From Strigamia acuminata (taxonomy: Eukaryota; Arthropoda; Chilopoda; Geophilomorpha; Linotaeniidae), in assembly GCA_949358305.1 (NCBI GenBank), contig OX442321.1, forward strand, positions 6,473,605 to 6,537,604: 64,000 nt of DNA, in the 5' to 3' direction. Of this stretch, positions 22,101 to 31,567 are shown piece by piece; position 1 is the first letter of the stretch, and each line of letters starts with the position of its first letter. Both the position numbers and the translations under genes were made by a program. Below the pieces are notes generated by a model. It saw only the letters and a program-made list of their open reading frames with translations, searched no databases and was not told the origin of the DNA.

Positions 22101-22243
22101 CGGGTCACTATTCCAATGAGTGCCCAAGAACAGCGAAAGAAGACGCTAAATTTGACGCAATAATGAAGCAGATGGCAGAGATTAAACTCGCCATGGCAAA
22201 AAACGAGTCAAAAAACGAGTCAGCGCAGGCGGCGAAGAAATAA
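19160..22243 (+). CDS. gag: Gag of element 2
   Basis: About 1027 aa from the first ATG at 19160 (the frame opens slightly earlier). Unusually long. The first 600 residues are polar and disordered, with an Arg/Glu/Ser-rich stretch (RRERERDERRERERDDRRR) near residues 480-500. A capsid-type domain follows (RWQFYIQNRFDG, AREWYQGLKGVNWDDF, RQMPGETIMDYD; about residues 625-760). A CCHC zinc knuckle, CFKCNQPGHYSNECP, is near residue 975. It ends in a Lys/Asn/Glu tail that contains two frameshift heptamers. It should form the particle and bind RNA. Confidence 0.92.
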   Translation: MADNTRVTDSDSDANKRAGSRKGADYHLRSGGPLPKASAHEARQKRRKPKPDRRSASEASHPSRTETRQRLDETERGEEQSHSKLPRSNRDGETSGNEVLSRNQSPRLTHDTEVGSPKAASPIQKTASNTTANSALNTPITQSRPASVRSEGHKSNSSSVKRVSSQPYSVSGTLIDAMQLAQAEGVTYTLPTGKITVYETLQIVRAALKAHSVSPQITIVEGAHAQQLVDSAQFEADAENEARQAIRERRRKLAEREAQALEYGRTQPNPTTPEEVEIVDRALRAHRYAFHSQQEAERAFMARLRRDDPKSVRKPEVSSSELSDESLEGDPKRTPKAKPKPQPERATPATPRKRDASAREQQTRPRMQALDSATNNAITRLINANNARRNEEQALTSQQHDNPQGTEWQQPVPILKDDESSRRQSHDRTSSREEGKRDERPKYFHYGNSDSSSDGLESNAPSHHDSERGSGERRRERERDERRERERDDRRRGRKESNSSRRNPPRRSPSPDPSSDPSSNDDRRKEKSSNRRKRSNSPRDREKRRRSENSDHRREEFQDLPRQSAFTDSTGRQYTMGELGRALLGSLKAEGIDLSKRNDRNRSTGDRVKKKYAVSRRDTMSVTGNIRWQFYIQNRFDGSWKAGDRFLDEVIRIKTATKATVGDMLTHGIVELMTGSAREWYQGLKGVNWDDFLMRFDLRYGETPEEVSRKMRGLRQMPGETIMDYDIRARLLFEKAPMEFHATGFNLFFLGGLSEYSQRVLLEERAPTGGSYEEMSAFLFENTIDIEKRYYSALPEAEKAATAKRLKLSAERYGATDKIMRPTEYLSGIMELAEASVGLQIKNKLTSTLPSNPLAAPKKAPTASAMQATLEEVKEGEEAGQDAGKSDEKEEKDDYSTDEEIRSYRDTLSTGCDEEGPLVHLIHRDRAVEEFRARLKPNAGRIPKYFRKNYTPPSKADPEKKKSTEAPRDKSNIRCFKCNQPGHYSNECPRTAKEDAKFDAIMKQMAEIKLAMAKNESKNESAQAAKK
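22198..22216 (+). promoter_or_regulatory. Two tandem -1 frameshift heptamers A AAA AAC
   Basis: The gag frame reads GCA AAA AAC GAG TCA AAA AAC. Both 22198-22204 and 22210-22216 are the canonical slippery heptamer in the right phase. The pol frame is open from 22186 to the gag stop at 22243, so a -1 shift at either site gives gag-pol. Confidence 0.75.
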
Positions 22244-22266
22244 CTTCTCGACCGTCTGCGCCATTC

Positions 22267-25200
22267 ATGAAGAAGAAGGGGTTTAACAAAGGGTTCGATA
22301 AGCCGCCACCAGTCAAAGAAATGGGTAGTGACATAGCTAACGCCCAAATTCAAGACAGGGCCAACAACGCTTTGCAGGTAATTACCGCAAACGCTGAGGC
22401 TGAGGCGGAAGAACCGAACCTACTGCTTGAAGAATTACCTCAAGTAGTCGAAGACACAGAAGAATTTCGTGTTTTCATGTGCAACGTGGCGGTCGAATAC
22501 ACCAACCGCCTATGCATGTTGCCCATGACAACAGAACGTGAAAAAATTATGGGACTGCTAGACTCGGGAGCAGATCGCTCGTTCGTTTCCGAAGACATAG
22601 TAGCATCATTGGGTCTCACCGATAAGATAAAAGGCGTTAATAAAAATATACGTCTAAAAACCGCCAACGGAATGGCGCGTCCAAAAGGAGTTATATTATT
22701 GACCATGGAGTGGCTCGGAGGGGTAGAACAGCACCCTTTCCTGGTCCTGCCCACATGCGACAGAATTTTTCTGTTGGGCTTAGACCTCATGGCGTCAATG
22801 GAAATACAACCAAATCCAATAACGAAATCTTGGAATTATATCAGAAATGATAAGGAAAGACCCGCAATTGTCGTGCCACCAGCTCTTGTAAAAGAAGCGG
22901 CCGACAAGACACAGTGGGAGAAAGGCCTAAAGAAATTCGTTCAAGACTACGATTTTAAAGCATTCGTAACAGAATTGCAACGGGACAATGTAGTGGAAAC
23001 ACTTGTCGCCGACGCCGCTTTAGAATTAAACGAAGCGGCAGCCCTACGAAGGGTCCTACTTAAATATGAGGGGATCCTGTCGAAAAAACCGGGCCGAACG
23101 AATAGGGCTATTCACGAAATTAAATTGACGGATAATAAACCTATACGAGTTGCGTATAAGGGAATGAACCCGCAAAAACGTGAAATAGTGCAAAAAATGT
23201 GCCAAGAAATGCTAGACAGTGGCATTGTCTCCGAGGCCCAGGGAGAATACGCGACGCGAGTTGTGCTCGTGATGCGCCCGGGCTCGGACCCACGCCTATG
23301 CATTGATTACCGCCCATTAAACGCGGTGACAGAGATAGATCCCATACAGATGCCGTCTATCGAATCCATTTTGAGAGAGCTTAGCCCCTTTTCTTGGGTT
23401 ACGACGATGGATCTGTCGAAGGGGTACTGGCAAGTTGAGATGAGGCCAGAGGATAAGTTAAAAACAGCATTTTACTCGCCAATTGGACGGTTGATGTTCA
23501 ACGTCATGCCATTTGGTTTAGTGAATGCTCCCAGTACCTTTCAGAGACTAATCGAAAGCGTATTGGGTGATATCCTGCATCAGTTTGTATGGGCATACCT
23601 AGATGACATAGTTATTGCCTCTAAAACATTCGAAGAGCACATTGAGCACATCGACCAAGTGCTCACCCGGCTGGCAAAAGCTGGGTTACACGTGCATCCG
23701 GGCAAGAGCAAGTTCTGTCGAAAGGAGCTTGCCTTCCTGGGTTATCGCATTGGAGTCAATGGTTTAGCTATTGGCCCCGAAAAAATCGATGCGATTAATC
23801 GTTTCCCACCACCCGAGGACGTTAAAGGTGTCCAACGGTTTATGGGAATGATAAACTTCTTCGGCAGGTTGCTACCGGGTCTAGCTGAAGTGGCAGCCCC
23901 AGTTACCGACCTCCTGAAGAATGAAAACGAATTTGTATGGTCAAATGAGTGCAACATCGCATTTAATGCGATAAAGAGGATGCTGACGGAAGTCGGCGTA
24001 ATGCCTCTACCCGACCTAAACCGGCCGTTCATATTACATACGGACGCCAGCAGAGTTGGGTTGGGAGCCGCGTTGCTTCAAACACACGTGCGCGACGGAG
24101 TCGAACAAGACCTGCCGTGCATGTTTATAAGTCGCAAACTCCAAAGCGCTGAAAAAAATTACAACGCCACAGAGTTGGAGTGTTTGGCCGTTGTGTGGGC
24201 CATAAGGAAATTCAGAGATTATCTCGAATATACCAAATTTGTGGTCCACACAGATCATCAAGCGTTACAATGGCTGATGAAATTAAAAGAGCCAGCCGGT
24301 CGACTAGCCAGATGGCAGTTAGAACTGATGGCATGCGACTTGACCATTCAATACAAGCCCGGCAAATATAACGTCGTGGCTGACGCTCTGTCACGGGCAC
24401 CAGTGTCAGATCCAATCGACGCTGACGATGATGGCGAGGATGACTCCCGCATCATTTATTGCCCTACGAGTTGTCACCGTTGGGATTTAAGGAAGATGAA
24501 TGAAATTCCCACCGCGTCTCCGGCAGATGTAAAATTCTGTGGATTTTGGACGCGGTTATACCAACCAGCTGCTGACAATTACCCAAACGCAAAGAAGGAA
24601 TTTAAGCTAGAGCGGAGAATAAATGACCCGCTTCTAAGCGCCTTCCACGCTCGTGTCGGCAAGCAAATGAAAAGCAATCCCCCAACAAGGGAGGAAATAA
24701 TTGTGCAACAAAAATTAGACAAAAAATGTCAGGACAGAGCTAGATTCGTACTGACAGGAAAATATCCGCCCAATCTAACCAGAAGGCAGAAGCGTCGTTA
24801 TGCACACGAATCCATAGATTACCTATTGGATGACGGCCTTTTAGTGAAACATCACCCAAATCACCAAGATGACTTGAGTGAATCGGACACCGCAGTAAAG
24901 GTAGTAATACCTGCTTCCTTAATCGGTCGCGTGCTGTGGTTGTTACACGGGCACCCGCTTGCGAGCCATGCGGGAGTAAGCAGAACACTCTATCGTGCTA
25001 CACAGCTTTTTCACTGGACAGGGATGAAAAAAGATATTGCTCTTTTTGTCCACCAATGTCAGCGATGTCAAGCGTGCAAGCCGAGGAGTAAATCACCATT
25101 CGAAACTATTTTCTTAGGGCCTTACGCGCCTTTTGATTGTTTAAGTGTCGATGTGATGGGCCCAAAACCCGTTACGGGAAATAAAAATGCGTACATTATC

Positions 25201-26337
25201 GTTATAATGGACGTGGCAACTCGTTGGCCCGAGTTGTACGCCGTCGCTAGACCTTCAGCAGAGAAAATCGTTGAATGTATCTACGACGTGGCGTTACGTT
25301 ACGGATTTCCACGTAAAATAATATCCGATAACGGACCCCAATTTATCTCGAAAATTTGGGGTAAGTTTTGTGAGAAATTCGGGATTGTGGCGTCACATAC
25401 TTCGACCTACAATCCCAGAACAAATCCCGTTGAGCGACTCAACAGGGACATTAAATATGCACTAAGCATATTCACTGACATCCACAATAGGTGGGATGAA
25501 TACTTGAGGGAGATCGCGTTCAGCATACGAACAACAGTCTCGAGGACGAGAGATTTTTCTCCGGCCTACCTCAACTTCGCCCGAGAGCTACGAGTGCCTT
25601 GGGACCCACGAGTGGCAGAGTCGGTAAATGTGGTGGACCCAGAGAAACCACATGAGTATGTGTATAAATTGGAGCAAACAATTTCGAACACATACAAGCA
25701 TATGATGGCGCACATTTTTAACATGCGCGACCGCATTTTACAAGATAAAAGCGGTGGAAAATTCGTGAATTTCGAGATCAATGATTTGGTGTGGAAAGAT
25801 GCACACACCCTCTCAAATGCAGCGAGAGGGATCACCGCCAGCTTGGCCGACAAGAGAGATGGTCCGTATGTAATCATCGGCAAGCATGGCGGTAACGCGT
25901 ATAAATTACGCAAGCTCGAGGACAACACCGAGCAAAAGTCGATCCAGGTACGAGAGTTAACTCCGTACATTCCGGAATTCCCGCAAGAAATGTGGGCCAA
26001 GGGCCAAGTCAAGTCTAAAACTGACGGCCAAATCGTCGATATGTTCGCTGGCGAGTCGGAACAAGCACCGCCAAGTGACAACGAGGAGTATTTCGACGCC
26101 CCTTCACCTCCGGTAAACGAGATAGTTGAATCCGTTCCGGATCCAATTTTGGTCGGGGGGGAAACAGGAGAAACTCCTGAAACAAACACAAAAAACACGG
26201 ATAAAAAAGAAAACAATAATGAGGAGGTACAGACACAAAAAACAACAAAAAATATCGTACCTGCCTCGATCCGTAACCTGCGACCAAAAAGAGATAATCC
26301 GTTCATAAAAGGCGGAAAGGTCGTAGGAAAGAAGTAA
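22267..26337 (+). CDS. pol: Gypsy pol polyprotein of element 2
   Basis: 1356 aa counted from the first ATG after the gag stop, though it is reached by the upstream frameshift. Protease LLDSGAD near residue 99; RT YLDD near 444; RNase H HTDAS near 592; integrase HHCC finger (HAGVSRTL...CQRCQACKP) near 900; integrase core DVMGPKP near 961, SDNGPQF near 1020 and NPVERLNRD near 1055. The C-terminal domain has DLVWKDAH and DGPYVIIGK (SH3-like position). It lacks the AT-hook insert seen in element 1. No stop inside, so potentially active. Confidence 0.96.
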   Translation: MKKKGFNKGFDKPPPVKEMGSDIANAQIQDRANNALQVITANAEAEAEEPNLLLEELPQVVEDTEEFRVFMCNVAVEYTNRLCMLPMTTEREKIMGLLDSGADRSFVSEDIVASLGLTDKIKGVNKNIRLKTANGMARPKGVILLTMEWLGGVEQHPFLVLPTCDRIFLLGLDLMASMEIQPNPITKSWNYIRNDKERPAIVVPPALVKEAADKTQWEKGLKKFVQDYDFKAFVTELQRDNVVETLVADAALELNEAAALRRVLLKYEGILSKKPGRTNRAIHEIKLTDNKPIRVAYKGMNPQKREIVQKMCQEMLDSGIVSEAQGEYATRVVLVMRPGSDPRLCIDYRPLNAVTEIDPIQMPSIESILRELSPFSWVTTMDLSKGYWQVEMRPEDKLKTAFYSPIGRLMFNVMPFGLVNAPSTFQRLIESVLGDILHQFVWAYLDDIVIASKTFEEHIEHIDQVLTRLAKAGLHVHPGKSKFCRKELAFLGYRIGVNGLAIGPEKIDAINRFPPPEDVKGVQRFMGMINFFGRLLPGLAEVAAPVTDLLKNENEFVWSNECNIAFNAIKRMLTEVGVMPLPDLNRPFILHTDASRVGLGAALLQTHVRDGVEQDLPCMFISRKLQSAEKNYNATELECLAVVWAIRKFRDYLEYTKFVVHTDHQALQWLMKLKEPAGRLARWQLELMACDLTIQYKPGKYNVVADALSRAPVSDPIDADDDGEDDSRIIYCPTSCHRWDLRKMNEIPTASPADVKFCGFWTRLYQPAADNYPNAKKEFKLERRINDPLLSAFHARVGKQMKSNPPTREEIIVQQKLDKKCQDRARFVLTGKYPPNLTRRQKRRYAHESIDYLLDDGLLVKHHPNHQDDLSESDTAVKVVIPASLIGRVLWLLHGHPLASHAGVSRTLYRATQLFHWTGMKKDIALFVHQCQRCQACKPRSKSPFETIFLGPYAPFDCLSVDVMGPKPVTGNKNAYIIVIMDVATRWPELYAVARPSAEKIVECIYDVALRYGFPRKIISDNGPQFISKIWGKFCEKFGIVASHTSTYNPRTNPVERLNRDIKYALSIFTDIHNRWDEYLREIAFSIRTTVSRTRDFSPAYLNFARELRVPWDPRVAESVNVVDPEKPHEYVYKLEQTISNTYKHMMAHIFNMRDRILQDKSGGKFVNFEINDLVWKDAHTLSNAARGITASLADKRDGPYVIIGKHGGNAYKLRKLEDNTEQKSIQVRELTPYIPEFPQEMWAKGQVKSKTDGQIVDMFAGESEQAPPSDNEEYFDAPSPPVNEIVESVPDPILVGGETGETPETNTKNTDKKENNNEEVQTQKTTKNIVPASIRNLRPKRDNPFIKGGKVVGKK

Positions 26338-26480
26338 AATAAATTACGAGTCGATGGCGGCACTAAAAATAAATGTAATCGACCGATAGTGCAAGCCATC
26401 ACGTCGCAGAAAATTTCGCTAAGTCCAACAAAGCGGATATCGGTCGAATTCGCGTCACGAGATGGCGTGGAAACGCGGGA

Positions 26481-26592
26481 CCCGTAGCAAAATTATCGGC
26501 ACGGGTCGGATACCGCGTGCAAAAGACCCCGTAGCAGCAATCGCGCACGGGAGTGAGAACAAAGGAGACCCGTAGCGTAACATGCGCACGGG
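26481..26592 (+). promoter_or_regulatory. Three tandem hairpin repeats between pol and ORF3
   Basis: CCCGTAGC, 9-10 variable bases, then GCACGGG occurs at 26481-26505, 26528-26551 and 26569-26592. The arms pair with one bulged A and stay fixed, while the loops and linkers differ, as expected for a structure under selection. Position in the 3' region after pol suggests an RNA export, packaging or splicing-control element. The role is inference. Confidence 0.6.
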
Positions 26593-26813
26593 TAGGTGCG
26601 CACTAGTCTCAAACACCCGGGTTCTGGAGTATATTACCCAGAATCCATCGCGATTACCTCGTGTTCACACAGACTTCCGCTTTTCACAGCTGATCGCTGC
26701 ATTCGTGCGTGATCCTCGTTTTTAACGTTTTACCGAGTTTTTCACCGAGTTTTTGAGATAGTTTTATCATCCTTTTTAAATCGTGATTGAGATTTTTGTG
26801 CGCGCTCCTCGCC
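26593..26813 (+). other. Leader of the ORF3 transcript, element 2
   Basis: Holds the acceptor CGCTTTTCACAG ending near 26690 and then a short leader to the ATG at 26814. A TATA-like GGAGTATATTA near 26625 leaves open an internal promoter instead. Confidence 0.35.
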
Positions 26814-29800
26814 ATGGACGAGGAAGAGAACGACGTGCTGGCCATCGAGCACGAGGACGAGGAAAACTGGGACCGCGATGTAAACCAAGTCCAGCCCGAT
26901 CAGGTAGAAGTCGGCATCGGCACATGAGAACTAGTTCCGTGCTGCTGAAGAAGAAATTTTGTTGACTAATACCTGACATGAGTGCTTTGCACTCGAAATA
27001 GCGTATAATTAATTATTAACCACGATCGCTCACACGATCGTATTTTTTTCCTTGTTAATTTGTTTTCGAGGTGCGAGCGCAGACTTCACGTCGCCTCGCG
27101 TCTCGAAAATTCCTCATGACTTGAGTCACGAGCGAGACAATGGGCTCGAGCCATATATAATTTTATGACAAGGGGAGAATATTCTGTAAAAGAATATTTT
27201 TTCTCCACAAGTAATTTGACGCATCAAATTGATGCAACTTAACATTCGTACGATGAATTTTTCGGTGTGTTGGATAAATTTAATTTGACTTTAACTTTTT
27301 TAAAAATTAGACAAAGTCCGACTTCGGAATAATTCTTTATTAGGTTTATTTATTTAATAACATTTCGACAAGCACATTTATTGTGCGATTTTAGTAATAA
27401 TTTACACCCGACGAATTCTTTTTACGAATGACTGATAATTATTAATTTAATTATTAGTAATGTTCTAATTAATGTTAGAATTAATTTGAAGTAAAATCTG
27501 ATGATAAGAATCCAGATTAAAGGCTCGATTCCGTCTCGCTGTGCGTTTTGGACATGAGACAGATTTTTCACGTGATGACTTCTCTTTTTCTATCCGACGA
27601 GGGACAATTCGTCCTACGTTTGCACCGATAGACAGGAATCGGTCTCGACGGACGGCTGCACGTACTGGCAACGTCCCTCGAAACCAACCATTTATCTACG
27701 TATTTAAATATTAACTTTTTATTAATTGTTTATTTCTCCATCCTTCCAGATGGCACTACGTAAAACATGGGGACCATTAGACCCCGCTTGCATCGCTCGT
27801 GGCGGGATATTTCGAGGCGCGCTGCCCGAATTTTACCGACGATGTTTCGGCGAAGACGCCGACCCTTGGCGCCTGCGAATACTACATTCCCGATGCATCG
27901 CCCGACGTTGGGTACGAGACTGCACGCTCCTGGATACGTTCCCGGAGGGAATGCGCGAAGGCATCGCCACAGAGTTAGCTCGTGACGATGACCCGAAATC
28001 GCCGATTTTCCACCCCGGATTGTCAAGTCAGTACACTGGCAACCCGGCGGAGGAACACGTGCTGCATGCGTGGCGAGCAGCCGAGACAGAAGAGGCCCGT
28101 GAGGCCATCTACCAGCATTATAGACAACAGCTGGTGGATACCGCTACGGCAGTGGCCGAGCGCATCCTCCAAAACGAGGGGATGACCGCGGATGATATTC
28201 ATCTGTGGTTTGAGAGGCTGCGATTGGGAGAGAGTACGCCCCAGTGGAGACCTCGGATGGGAATTTTGACGTCCCAAGCCGAGATGTGGCAGCTCCACTA
28301 CCTGGGGATTTTGGGGCCCAAGAGCAGCTACCCGCGGAAGCGCAAGCGCTCCAAAGGCGCCGGGGACAGCCAGTCGCGTTCCCCAGCGACAACCAAGAAG
28401 CAGCGTGTCGCTCAAAACACGACTGAAGGCAACGAAGCTGGGCCATCCACTAGTACGGTGCGTGACCCTTCGCAGTATTCCCGACCGCGAATTTTCATAA
28501 ACCGTCAGATTAAAGACGGTAAGGAGTGCAAGGAGGTTTGGATGTCTGGTGACGAAGAGCGAGTCTCTCGTCCCAGCACTTCTAGACGTCCGCTGACTCA
28601 TCGCGAGCAGCGGAAAAAAGATCGCAAAGAGCGATACTTCGCGAGGTGCGAAGCTCGGGGCCGTCCCATCCCCGAACCCGCCTACGCCTCCAAGAGAGCG
28701 GGTCGACGAGGTGGTAGCCAGTCAGGTGAGCGAAACGTCCCAGCGGCAGATACGCGGGACCTTCGCGAGATTCTGACTCAGATGAAGCGGACGAAACTGA
28801 CACGTTTCGATCCCGCGATGAAACACGCCAGGAAGATGGGTGTTGTCACCGACGGGAAGGTGACCCCACACGAGGTGGCAAGGTGGCTCGCAGACTACAT
28901 TAATTCGCGACCACGACCCGATGGCATGCCAACCGCCATCGTGCAGCCTTCAGGCTCCGGACAACATCTCCCGGCGCTCCAAGTCGCAATGACTGGAGTG
29001 CAGACGACGGAGACGCCACCACCGCCGACGCAGCCAACACCACCGCTGCCGACGCCGACGCTGCCGACCAAGACGCAGCCGCCTCCGAACCTGCCGCCGC
29101 CGTCGTTGTTGAATTCGAGCGATCCGCCGGATTTACCCACCGACCGCTCAGTCCCTCTCCCCGTTGGACAGAGCATTGCGCAGGAATGTCGAGCCAATTT
29201 GACCGGCATTTACAGGCCGAGCCAACCCCGACCCGGTTCCTCGGCCCTGTTTTTCGAGAGGCGAGACGAAGAAGCGCGACTCGCGAGAGAAGCCGCCAAT
29301 CCGACTATCTCCGAGCTCTCAGCGTTTCGCTTCGTGATGGAAGACCCAAGAGTCTCCGCGCCCGCCTTGCGAGGTGTGGATCAGGCCCAGCGATATTTCA
29401 TCGAATGGGCAACGGCGATGATGAGTAAGCTCTCGTGTGCCTTCACTGCGGATTCAGAGCGATCGAATCCAGTGAATCGTCGCAGCCTACAGCTATCATT
29501 GACCAAGGTCATGATGCAGCTGCTAACCCCAGCACTCTTCGGAGAAGGGCGTCAGGCGATGGCCGCATGGTCTGTCGTGGACAGAGAGGGTGTACAGGTT
29601 CCCCGTGCACTCCTCGCAGAGTGGAGTTCCATTCTGCCCGACCCTGTGTTGACTCGGTACGAGCTAACCAGGGATGTGGTAAACCCCGAATTCGAGGGGT
29701 ACAAGTTGCGAAGCACGGCGTTTCGTTACACCTCCGCCACCTGGACAGCGGCGCCTACCCAACAACTGCGCGCCTTGACCATCCAGACGGAAGAATCGGC

Positions 29801-30515
29801 AGAGGATGTAGACATGGTGATCTCGCCGACGAGCGGAGTTCCGATTCCGCCACCGATGCCTGCGGAGATATCCCCGCAAGGACCCGCCCTGTTCGAAGTG
29901 GCGGGTAAACCAAAGCGCTTGCTGTGCCGAACGCCACCCGTCAGGTCCGTCGAGCAAACGAAGCCGACACCGCCCGGGACCTCACCGGCCCGAGCGGCGA
30001 CAACGACGCAAGCCGCTATTCCCGCGGCCACCCAGAAGCCGAAGCCGGCACCGCCTCCGCCAGACTATTACGGGCGAATCATCGAAGAGTTTCCCCATCT
30101 CTCGATGACGACGGCGACCAGGAGGTTTATCCTCGCGCAGCGGGACAAAGGCAAATCAGTCTTCATCTGGCTTCACAACCAGATCCGGAAGACTAGAGAC
30201 CTCATCTTCCACCAGAGGTTGCTGAGAGCCCACCGTGTGCCAGTGACGCCAGCGGAAGCCAATGCCATCCGGCATACGAACACCGGCTTCTCCGCCTACA
30301 TCCCGAGCGTTTGGTTACACGAGAGGACGCGTGCCCCGCATGAGCCAGTTGACGGCCATGCATTATGCTTCATTACGGAGCATGAGGACCCCCGAGATCG
30401 GTCCTCGGCGTTAGTAGGCGATCTACCCGCGCCACCCGGCACTCAACCGCCTGTCCCTGGAGTGAGTTACGCCCAGGTGACGGACTCAGTGTCGGGTCCC
30501 CCAGGAAAGAAGTGA
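26814..30515 (+). CDS. Spliced third ORF of element 2, non-envelope, function unknown
   Basis: Exon 1 26814-26903: ATG in a good context (GCCATGG), 30 codons, very acidic (MDEEENDVLAIEHEDEENWD), ending CAG|GTAGAA. Exon 2 27750-30515 begins after a strong acceptor (CTCCATCCTTCCAG), in the same phase, with its own ATG. Predicted product 951 aa; 921 aa if started in exon 2. Residues about 30-230 are globular-looking, then a basic PRKRKRSKG (possible nuclear signal), a charged segment, a Pro-rich run of about 60 residues, a second folded-looking region (FRFVMEDPRVSAPALRGVDQ) and a Pro-rich tail. No signal peptide, membrane span or furin-like site, so not a retroviral envelope. An acceptor CGCTTTTCACAG ends at about 26690, suggesting splicing from a 5' donor. 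Not recognised. Confidence 0.7.
26904..27749 (+). other. Predicted intron of ORF3 in element 2
   Basis: 846 bp, much more AT-rich than the flanking ORF sequence and without a long frame. Donor CAG|GTAGAA and acceptor TCCATCCTTCCAG keep phase 0 on both sides. The composition shift at its borders supports an intron. Confidence 0.55.
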
Positions 30516-30540
30516 TCGCTCAGCCCCACGGTCTGAGCTC

Positions 30541-30551
30541 GGAGGGGGAAG
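30541..30551 (+). other. Polypurine tract of element 2
   Basis: GGAGGGGGAAG directly before the 3'LTR, the usual primer for plus-strand synthesis. Confidence 0.8.
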
Positions 30552-31567
30552 TGTTGTGACCCGACTGGACCGGGGTCAACGAAGAGTTTCTCTCGTGACC
30601 TCGTTTCGGGTGTAAGGGGAGCCGCAAGCGCGTCTCCCTTCCCTCAGTGCATTGACATCTAGTCAATGGACAGGCGTCTGCCCTGAGGGAGTGGGGATGG
30701 CTCGTCCACCCCACCATTGGGTGATTCCGGTCACCTGTCAACCCCGCTTTGTGCAAAGGAATGTGCCTTGCACTGAGCGGGCAGAACCAACACAACCATC
30801 AAACGAGAAACACACGTAAACCCGTCGTCCTACAAGATCAGGCCCAAGTAAATATACTGGGATTGACCAAGGACAAAGGACAATTTACCGTGAGTACGTT
30901 TGGTCAGTGTCAAACTCCGCAGAGTAACCTGCGAGATAAGATTACCACACTATTTTAGCACACCAGCTAGAAATAGTAAAAACCACTCCAGTTTAGCGAG
31001 TTGTGCAGACAAACGGTCGCACAAGCCTAAACTGCAGTAAAACCACGACGAGCGTTCCCGCCGCTGTGTGACCGCCGGGAGCCAGAAGAGTCCGCCGCTG
31101 TGTGATCGCCGGACACCACACAAAAACCTAGACAACAGCCCGAAGTAAGCCTTTTAACTAAGCATTCACTCGCGCCCGACCAGCGTGAGCCCGAAGGACC
31201 AGCCAGAGACGAGCCGAGGACGCCATATTGCCACGCCGGCCCAAGACGACACCACGTTGCCACAACGACGACGCCATCTTGGACGCGAACGAAACAACAG
31301 ACGACCTCGCCGATTCCAGCCAGCTTTCATCATACCTTTACATTTCCATTTCCCTTCACCCATTCCGATTTACCTTTTACCTACCTTTCATATATATATA
31401 TAAGATATATCTGTATATTGTCCCACAGAATAAATCTATATTATATTTTACCTTTTATATCTGTGTAATCATTTCTTTGGGTAAACCGCTTGAGACAAAG
31501 CGGTAGTGAGTTAGTCGAATTAAGTAATCAACCCACGAGTTAGCGACGGTTAGAGTTGAGCGCGACA
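30552..31567 (+). repeat. 3' LTR of element 2
   Basis: 1016 bp, same length and, by eye, same sequence as the 5'LTR at a fixed offset of 12,480 bp. Confidence 0.93.

Larger units (their letters stand above)
18072..31567 (+). mobile_element. Gypsy-type LTR retrotransposon, element 2 (complete, recent)
   Basis: 13,496 bp with LTRs at 18072-19087 and 30552-31567, primer site, gag, pol, a long 3' region with a spliced third ORF, and a polypurine tract. It is flanked by the 4-bp duplication ACTT (18068-18071 and 31568-31571). The uninterrupted sequence is given by copy F at 60999 (TACACTTCTGTTTTAAC). The two LTRs look identical line for line, so insertion is very recent. The protease-RT-RNase H-integrase order places it in Ty3/Gypsy. 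Confidence 0.95.

Noticed and set aside
27750-30515. ORF3 of element 2 as an envelope gene
   Set aside because: No signal peptide, membrane span, or furin-like cleavage site was seen, and the composition is Pro- and charge-rich.
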